From Acinetobacter silvestris (lineage in GTDB: Bacteria; Pseudomonadota; Gammaproteobacteria; Pseudomonadales; Moraxellaceae), in assembly GCF_002135235.1 (NCBI RefSeq), contig NZ_NEGB01000006.1, forward strand, positions 142,614-206,613: a stretch of 64,000 nucleotides of DNA. The letters are read 5' to 3'. Each line of letters starts with the position of its first letter. Positions within the stretch are counted from its first letter, which is position 1. Under the pieces are notes generated by a model. That model was not told where the DNA came from and made no database searches. It was given only the letters and a program-made list of their open reading frames with translations. Of this stretch, positions 58,713-64,000 are shown one piece after another. The position numbers and the translations under genes are program-made.

Positions 58713-60323
58713 ATGGAAATCACAAACAATTGGATTCTACCCGCGCTGATTCTTGTACCGTTTCTTGCAGGTTTCACGTGTTGGTTAGTTGATAAATTTG
58801 ATCAACATTTACCACGTTACATCGCTTTATTCGGGATGCTCATTACTTTGGGCCTCACGATTATGCTTTGGAACCAAGGTGGTTTTAGTTATGAGTTGAG
58901 TGGTAAAGCACCAACTTGGGCTGCAGAATTTAATGTACCGTGGATCACTGCGCTAGGAATTAATATTCATTTAGCTGTAGATGGTTTATCACTGCTTATG
59001 GTGGGTTTGACTGCATTACTGGGTGTACTTGCAGTGGGCTGTTCATGGGGTGAGATTCAAAAGAATGTTGGCTTCTTCCACTTAAACCTACTTTGGTCTT
59101 TAGGTGGTGTGATCGGTGTGTTCTTAGCCATTGATTTGTTCTTGTTCTTCTTCTTCTGGGAGATGATGCTGGTTCCAATCTATTTCTTAATCGCACTTTG
59201 GGGTCATAAAGGCGCAGATGGTAAATCTCGTGTTTATGCAGCTACTAAATTCTTTATCTATACCCAAGTCGCTGGTTTAATCATGCTGATTGGTATTCTA
59301 GGCCTTGTGGTTTATGGATACATGATCACTGGTATGGTTGGTTTCGATTATAACTATCTACTTGCAGTTGCAAATACACTTGATGCACAAGCACCACATA
59401 TTGCCTATGCATTAATGTTGTGTATGTTTGTTGGTTTTGCGGTAAAACTTCCTGTTTTCCCATTACATGGTTGGTTACCAGATGCACATGCTCAAGCCCC
59501 TACAGCAGGTTCTGTAGACTTAGCCGGTATCTTAATTAAAACTGCTGCGTATGGTTTATTACGTTTTGTGATTCCATTCTTCCCAGCAGCGTCTGCACAA
59601 TTTGCAGATATTGCCATTATCTTGGGTCTAATTGGTATCTTCTACGGCGCTTGGTGTGCTTTCCAGCAAACCGACATGAAACGCCTACTTGCATATACAT
59701 CAATTTCACACATGGGCTTTGTATTACTCGCATTATATGCAGGTAATATTTTGACGTTCCAAGGTTTAATGATCATGATGTTGGCGCATGGTATTTCATC
59801 TGCTGCATTGTTCATTATGTGTGGTCAAGTGTATGAGCGTTTACATACGCGTGATTTACGTTTGATGGGTGGTATTCGTGGGCAATTTCAATACTTACCA
59901 TTCTTCTTGATGTTCTTTGTTTCAGCATTGGTGGGTATTCCTGGTTTAGGTAACTTTATTGGTGAATTCCTGATTTTGATGGGTTCATTTGGTAAATTCC
60001 CATTATTCACAATTCTTGCTGCAATCAGCTTAGTCTTTGCTGGAATTTATGGTTTGATTCTGATTCATAAAGCTTTATTTGGTACGCCAAATGAAGAACA
60101 GAAACAGCATTATACCAACCCGTTAAAAGACTTGAATGTACGTGAAACTGTGATTTTACTGATTTGTGCTTTTGCTTTGCTATGGTTAGGTGTTTATCCA
60201 CAAACATTCCTGGATATTTCACATTCAAGTATGGAGTGGTTAGCGCATAGCTCTATTCCAGTTCAAGAAGTTGTCGATGCGGCTCAACACGTTGTGTCGC
60301 AACAAAATGTGGAGATCCAATAG
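58713..60323 (+). CDS. nuoM: NADH-quinone oxidoreductase subunit M
   Basis: A 536-residue antiporter-like subunit. FFWEMMLVPIYFLIALWG holds the key glutamate, KLPVFPLHGWLPDAHAQAP the key lysine, and AYTSISHMGFVLLAL is in the middle of the protein. It begins one base after nuoL stops and nuoN follows after two bases. Confidence 0.96.
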   Translation: MEITNNWILPALILVPFLAGFTCWLVDKFDQHLPRYIALFGMLITLGLTIMLWNQGGFSYELSGKAPTWAAEFNVPWITALGINIHLAVDGLSLLMVGLTALLGVLAVGCSWGEIQKNVGFFHLNLLWSLGGVIGVFLAIDLFLFFFFWEMMLVPIYFLIALWGHKGADGKSRVYAATKFFIYTQVAGLIMLIGILGLVVYGYMITGMVGFDYNYLLAVANTLDAQAPHIAYALMLCMFVGFAVKLPVFPLHGWLPDAHAQAPTAGSVDLAGILIKTAAYGLLRFVIPFFPAASAQFADIAIILGLIGIFYGAWCAFQQTDMKRLLAYTSISHMGFVLLALYAGNILTFQGLMIMMLAHGISSAALFIMCGQVYERLHTRDLRLMGGIRGQFQYLPFFLMFFVSALVGIPGLGNFIGEFLILMGSFGKFPLFTILAAISLVFAGIYGLILIHKALFGTPNEEQKQHYTNPLKDLNVRETVILLICAFALLWLGVYPQTFLDISHSSMEWLAHSSIPVQEVVDAAQHVVSQQNVEIQ

Positions 60324-60325
60324 TC

Positions 60326-61822
60326 ATGAATTTCACCATGTCATTTTCGGATCTCATGCCTTTGGCACCTGTAATGATCGTAGCGTTGACTGCGGTTATT
60401 GTGATGATCTTAACGGCAATTAAACGTAATCATAATTTAATTGCAACAGCTTCAGTGGTTGGTTTAAACCTTGCAGTAATTGATGTTTTACTCATGATGT
60501 TTGGTGGTGCGTATGCACCAGCAAATGTGATGGGCATGTTTATGGTTGATCCATTTACGTTGCTTTATCAATTGATCGTACTGGTTGCTGCACTGGCTTG
60601 CTGTACACTTTCTCACGCTTATATTGAAAAATATCAAGATAATCGTGAAGAGCTGTATATCTTAATGTTGATCTCTGTTGCAGGGGCAATGTTAATGGTG
60701 ACGAGCTCGCATTATGCATCGTTCTTTATTAGTTTAGAGTTAATGTCAATTCCAGTATATGGTCTATTGGCATATACACATCAGCGTTCAAAATCGTTGG
60801 AAGCGGGAATCAAGTACTTGGTACTTTCTGCGACTGCATCGGCAATGCTATTGATGGGTATGGCATATTTATATGCATATACGGGTTCATTATCTTTCTA
60901 TGACTCTTTCCAAGCCTTGTTTGCTGTAATTAAGCAACCGATGGTGATTGTTGGTTTAGGACTAATCATTTTTGCGATTGGTTTTAAACTTTCATTGGCT
61001 CCATTCCATAAATGGACACCTGATGTTTATCAAGGTGCACCTGCACCGATTGCAACTTTCCTCGCGACTGTTGCAAAAGTGGCAACCATTGGCTTAATGG
61101 TACGTTTCGTACTCAGTTCTGGTGCAATCTTAATCCCTTCAGTGGTTACGATTATTACCGTGATTGCGGTACTTTCGATTCTGGTCGGTAATCTGCTTGC
61201 CGTACGTCAAGTGAATTTGAAACGTATTCTAGGTTATTCATCTATTGCTCACTTTGGTTATTTATTAATTGCATTGGTGAGTATGACTTATGCAAGTTTA
61301 GGTAGCGTGAGCGTTTATGTGGTGACATATACATTAACCACCATTGGTGCTTTTGGTGCTGTTGCGTTAATGTCTAGTCCTTATAACAACGTAGATGAAG
61401 CTGAGTCACTTGCTGACTATCGCGGTTTATTCTGGCGCCGTCCGATCTTGACGGCTACTTTAACTGTGATGATGTTATCTCTTGCGGGTATTCCATTGAC
61501 TGCCGGTTTCATCGGTAAGTTTATGGTGGTGCTAGCAGCAGTAACCACTCAACATTGGTTCCTTGCAGCAATGATCGTGGTCGGAAGTGGTATTGGTTTA
61601 TATTACTACTTACGCGTGATGATTGTGATGTATATGACACCACCTGACGTTCCACGTATTGATGCAGTTGATCATTGGGGACAGAAAGTGGGCGGTATTA
61701 TGGTGCTCGGTGCTGCATTGTTGGTACTTCTGATTGGTGTATATCCAGATCCGATTATTAACCTTGCATTAAAATCTGAGATTTTATCACCGCTGCATAT
61801 GTTGATGAGTCAACAGCACTAA
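60326..61822 (+). CDS. nuoN: NADH-quinone oxidoreductase subunit N
   Basis: A 498-residue antiporter-like subunit and the last gene of the operon. SLELMSIPVYGLLAY holds the conserved glutamate, and LAPFHKWTPDVYQGAPAPI the conserved lysine region. A terminator follows, shortly before upp. Confidence 0.96.
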   Translation: MNFTMSFSDLMPLAPVMIVALTAVIVMILTAIKRNHNLIATASVVGLNLAVIDVLLMMFGGAYAPANVMGMFMVDPFTLLYQLIVLVAALACCTLSHAYIEKYQDNREELYILMLISVAGAMLMVTSSHYASFFISLELMSIPVYGLLAYTHQRSKSLEAGIKYLVLSATASAMLLMGMAYLYAYTGSLSFYDSFQALFAVIKQPMVIVGLGLIIFAIGFKLSLAPFHKWTPDVYQGAPAPIATFLATVAKVATIGLMVRFVLSSGAILIPSVVTIITVIAVLSILVGNLLAVRQVNLKRILGYSSIAHFGYLLIALVSMTYASLGSVSVYVVTYTLTTIGAFGAVALMSSPYNNVDEAESLADYRGLFWRRPILTATLTVMMLSLAGIPLTAGFIGKFMVVLAAVTTQHWFLAAMIVVGSGIGLYYYLRVMIVMYMTPPDVPRIDAVDHWGQKVGGIMVLGAALLVLLIGVYPDPIINLALKSEILSPLHMLMSQQH

Positions 61823-61847
61823 TCGATAAAATCGCTGGTATGTAACA

Positions 61848-61876
61848 AAAAAGCCCTCATTGATTGAGGGCTTTTC
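61848..61876 (+). terminator. Rho-independent terminator ending the nuo operon
   Basis: AAAAAGCCCTCA and TGAGGGCTTTT pair across TTGAT. Confidence 0.87.
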
Positions 61877-61940
61877 TGACTTATTATATGAAAACATTTA
61901 TAATGTTAAAAAATTACTTTTATATTTTAGGTGTTCTCCC

Positions 61941-62576
61941 ATGCCGATTCAAGAAATTCGTCATCCACTCATTCGTCATAAACTTGGTTTGTTGCGTCGT
62001 TCAGATATAAGTACTAAGAACTTCCGCGAGCTTGCTCAAGAAGTTACGATGCTGTTGACTTATGAAGCGACGAAAGATTTACCGATGTGCGATCATGAGG
62101 TTGATGGTTGGGCTGGCAAAGCAGTGACACAACGTATTGCAGGTAAAAAAATTACTGTTGTACCCATTTTACGTGCAGGAATTGGCATGTTAGAAGGTTT
62201 TCTGAATCTGATTCCGAGTGCAAAAGTTTCAGTGTTGGGTTTAGAGCGTGATGAAGAAACCCTAGAAGCACGAACTTACTATAAAAAATTAGTACCAGAT
62301 GTACAAAACCGTATTGCCATGATTATTGATCCAATGTTGGCGACTGGAAGCTCTTTAGTTGCTGCGATTGATGTATTGAAAGCAAGCGGTTGTAAAGATA
62401 TACGCGTTATGGTGTTAGTGGCTGCACCTGAAGGAATTAAACGTGTTGAAATTGCACATCCAGATGTGACGATTTTCACTGCATCAGTTGACCAAGGCTT
62501 AAATGAACAAGGTTATATTGTTCCGGGTCTGGGTGATGCGGGTGATAAGATTTTTGGTTCAGTGCAAAAAGATTAA
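61941..62576 (+). CDS. upp: Uracil phosphoribosyltransferase
   Basis: A 211-residue pyrimidine-salvage enzyme that converts uracil and PRPP to UMP. It has [13 protein letters not shown] near the start, [13 protein letters not shown], the PRPP loop [15 protein letters not shown], and a C-terminal [12 protein letters not shown]. The start is ATG 61941 ([10 protein letters not shown]); the frame open back to 61860 overlaps the nuo terminator and is rejected. AGGTG is the weak ribosome site. Confidence 0.95.
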   Translation: MPIQEIRHPLIRHKLGLLRRSDISTKNFRELAQEVTMLLTYEATKDLPMCDHEVDGWAGKAVTQRIAGKKITVVPILRAGIGMLEGFLNLIPSAKVSVLGLERDEETLEARTYYKKLVPDVQNRIAMIIDPMLATGSSLVAAIDVLKASGCKDIRVMVLVAAPEGIKRVEIAHPDVTIFTASVDQGLNEQGYIVPGLGDAGDKIFGSVQKD

Positions 62577-62593
62577 GTTTTAGACTGACTCAA

Positions 62594-62620
62594 TAAAAGA
62601 GGCGATATTGCCTCTTTTTT
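62594..62620 (+). terminator. Rho-independent terminator after upp
   Basis: AAAAGAGGC and GCCTCTTTT pair around GATATT, followed by further T residues. Confidence 0.88.
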
Positions 62621-62662
62621 AATATACTGCGACTATAGCATTTACAGAATAGGGTAAAGTTC

Positions 62663-62956
62663 ATGAAACTAGAATTTCAAATCGGAAAAATTAAGCAATA
62701 TAATCCTGAAAAAGGCTATGGTTTTATATCTACACGCGAACAAGATGTTTTTTTCCATATTTCAGCTTTCCCTGCATCTGAAGGTGAGCCTAAATATAAT
62801 CAAAAAGTTAAATTTGTGATGGAAGAAAATGAAGGTAAGTTTAAAGCAACCAGTATTGAACTATTAGAAGCCAATCCTGCCAAAGCCAAGAAAACACAAA
62901 TATCTACGCACAATAAATCAATTACGACATCATTGCTGTCAAATTTTCGACGCTGA
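62663..62956 (+). CDS. Cold-shock-domain protein, apparently truncated
   Basis: A 97-residue frame. Residues 1-70 are a cold-shock (OB) domain with the RNP-like motifs KGYGFISTREQ and DVFFHISAFPASEG. The last 27 residues are basic and polar (KAKKTQISTHNK to SNFRR). In Acinetobacter relatives a membrane helix and an Excalibur-type calcium-binding domain may follow such a domain. Here a stop falls after SNFRR, but a helix-like segment resumes in another frame just after it. I think the protein is a truncated remnant; it may still be made. Confidence 0.7.
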   Translation: MKLEFQIGKIKQYNPEKGYGFISTREQDVFFHISAFPASEGEPKYNQKVKFVMEENEGKFKATSIELLEANPAKAKKTQISTHNKSITTSLLSNFRR

Positions 62957-63180
62957 TTGCTCTGATCATTATGGTTGAATTGTTAGGCGTAAGCTTATTT
63001 CAAGGGTTAAGATGATCAATAGCAAAAGCAATTGAAGCTCCATGGATGACTGAGAGTCTTGCCATTAGAAGTGGCTTTATGAAGCAGCTGAGCTCTTTAT
63101 CAGAAACTCTTCCAATACTAAAATGGATGGAAATGCTGATGGAATTCTATGTGAAGCTCAATTTTGTCGAGACCGAATAA
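62957..63180 (+). pseudogene. Decayed TM helix and Excalibur-like remnant of the cold-shock gene
   Basis: Just after the stop at 62954-62956, the +1 frame from 62953 reads LIALIIMVELLGVSLFQG, a plausible membrane helix, then stops. In a third frame, codons from 63057 read SCH, a TAG (63066-63068), then KWLYEAAELFIRNSSNTKM and DGNADGILCEAQFC, the aspartate-rich and Cys-Glu pattern of an Excalibur domain. A TGA also interrupts that frame at 63051. Two frame changes and at least two stops are needed to read it, so the C-terminal part is dead. A terminator follows at once. Confidence 0.6.
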
Positions 63181-63208
63181 AAAAAGTGCCATCTAGGCGC
63201 TTTTTTTA
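63178..63208 (+). terminator. Terminator after the decayed gene
   Basis: AAAAGTGCC and GGCGCTTTT pair (one G-U) around ATCTA, followed by T residues. It marks the original 3' end of the decayed gene. Confidence 0.75.
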
Positions 63209-63448
63209 TGGGGAAAATGTTCTGTTCTCAATAAATTTGACACTTTTATATTAAGTATATTTTTGATTTTATTGAATATAAAGGCTGGTGGTGGGGGTGT
63301 TCTCTCATACTCAGAATCTGCCGAATAAGCATATTGAGCAAGTGGTCCTAGTGATAAAAGCTTTACTAGTGTTCAAAAAGGTTAAAATTGATTATGATTT
63401 AGTGGAGGTTTTGAGCCTCTTTTTTATGTTTAAGTAATGAGATTTAAA

Positions 63449-64000
63449 ATGTTTAAAAAAGGGGTGGTCAAGGTTTATGACTCAGCGCATAAATCGGGGA
63501 TTATTGCGCTGACTAAACCAAAGAGTGATTTGGTTTTCGTACTTGATGATTTTCCAAATAATACGCTTGAACCGCAAGTTGGAGAGCGGATTAAATGTAT
63601 CACCGTCGATGATCATGGTCAGGTTCGAGTAAAATGTATTGTTCGTTTAGATTATAAAAATGCAAAAGAAGAAACGAAAAATATTCGAATGAGCATTCAG
63701 CAAAGATTACTTTTGATGTCGGAAAATGCACCTCAGCAAAATCATGAGTCAAATCATTTAGAACAGATCAATATTGTAAAAGAATTGCTTGAAACACCCC
63801 CTCTTAATGAAATAAAACCATCTGTGGAATCTGTGGAATCTGTGGAATCTGTGGAATCTGTGGAATCTGTGGAATCTGTGGAATCTGTGGAATCTGTGGA
63901 ATCTGTGGAATCTGTGGAATCTGTGGAATCTGTGGAATCTGTGGAATCTGTGGAATCTGTGGAATCTGTGGAATCTGTGGAATCTGTGGAATCTGTGGAA
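63449..64000 (+). CDS. OB-like protein with VES tandem repeats, incomplete at window end
   Basis: A frame open from ATG 63449 to the edge, 184 codons. Residues 1-75 (MFKKGVVKVYDSAHKSGII, then VFVLDDFPNNTLEPQVGERI) resemble a diverged cold-shock/OB domain, like the module of the proteins at 33494 and 62663. A polar linker (75-124) follows, and from codon 125 the frame is 20 perfect copies of Ser-Val-Glu encoded by one 9-base unit. The repeat reaches the last base of the window, so length and C-terminus are unknown. The ribosome site is weak (TAATGAG). Confidence 0.7.
   Translation, partial: MFKKGVVKVYDSAHKSGIIALTKPKSDLVFVLDDFPNNTLEPQVGERIKCITVDDHGQVRVKCIVRLDYKNAKEETKNIRMSIQQRLLLMSENAPQQNHESNHLEQINIVKELLETPPLNEIKPSVESVESVESVESVESVESVESVESVESVESVESVESVESVESVESVESVESVESVESVE
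63821..64000 (+). repeat. 9-base tandem repeat, 20 perfect units
   Basis: TCTGTGGAA is repeated without a single mismatch across 180 bases. It is in frame within the CDS at 63449 and extends past the window. Perfect identity points to recent expansion by slippage; a change by one unit keeps the frame. Confidence 0.97.

Noticed and set aside
63404..63427. Terminator before the last gene
   Set aside because: The possible stem (GAGG/CCTC) has only four base pairs; the T run alone is not enough.
63821..64000. A CRISPR-like array
   Set aside because: The unit is only nine bases with no spacers, is a multiple of three and lies in frame in an open gene.

Overview
The window reads as a chromosomal segment of a gamma-proteobacterium of the genus Acinetobacter. 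The evidence is the low G+C, the BfmR/BfmS two-component pair, the fused nuoCD inside a 13-gene nuo operon, the unlinked bioA-bioF-bioC-bioD cluster with a BioH-like hydrolase, NrdA with two ATP-cones, and many short Acinetobacter-type membrane proteins. I cannot fix the species. I recognised no tRNA, rRNA, IS element, prophage or CRISPR array.

Layout. 1-4250 holds small accessory genes (YjdM zinc ribbon, YegP-like DUF1508, DUF2939, NTF2-like, LtrA, Nudix). 4400-9450 holds housekeeping genes: dusC and ypjD on the minus strand, ffh on the plus strand, then coaX and birA on the minus strand. 9476-18431 runs on the plus strand: a TSUP permease, a FadR-type regulator with a probable operator, smc, zipA, ligA and a bacterioferritin. 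18504-19589 is a peroxiredoxin plus membrane-protein pair. 19725-24794 is a DUF6176 protein followed by the biotin cluster. 24900-29571 is a minus-strand block (rluB, scpB, scpA, an orphan small gene, a YciO/Sua5-type gene, epmC). 29669-32686 is the yceD-rpmF-fabD-fabG-acpP fatty-acid/ribosome cluster.

32883-38000 is the most accessory part. It has a LysM/BON protein, two convergent membrane proteins that share one N-terminal module, and a two-gene LodA/LodB-like unit (a predicted quinone-cofactor amino-acid oxidase and its flavoprotein partner) in AT-rich DNA. 38065-42526 is the class Ia ribonucleotide reductase locus (nrdA, an unannotated 43-residue membrane ORF, nrdB), with a candidate NrdR-box pair and a perfect DnaA box upstream. 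bfmRS follows at 43122-45510, then a hypothetical gene and an 822-base gene-free stretch. The complete nuoA-N operon for respiratory complex I is at 46763-61822, and upp at 61941.

The last 1.4 kb (62663-64000) is unstable-looking sequence. A cold-shock-domain gene appears to have lost its transmembrane and Excalibur-like C-terminal parts by frameshifts and stops. The next gene, also with an OB-like N-terminus, runs off the window through 20 perfect copies of a 9-base coding repeat.

Functional links: the biotin cluster and birA both concern biotin, and this BirA lacks a DNA-binding domain. smc with scpA/scpB makes the condensin complex from two loci. fabD/fabG/acpP supply fatty-acid synthesis. 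Several start sites were moved from the longest frame to an internal start with a better ribosome site; the reasons are given with each gene.
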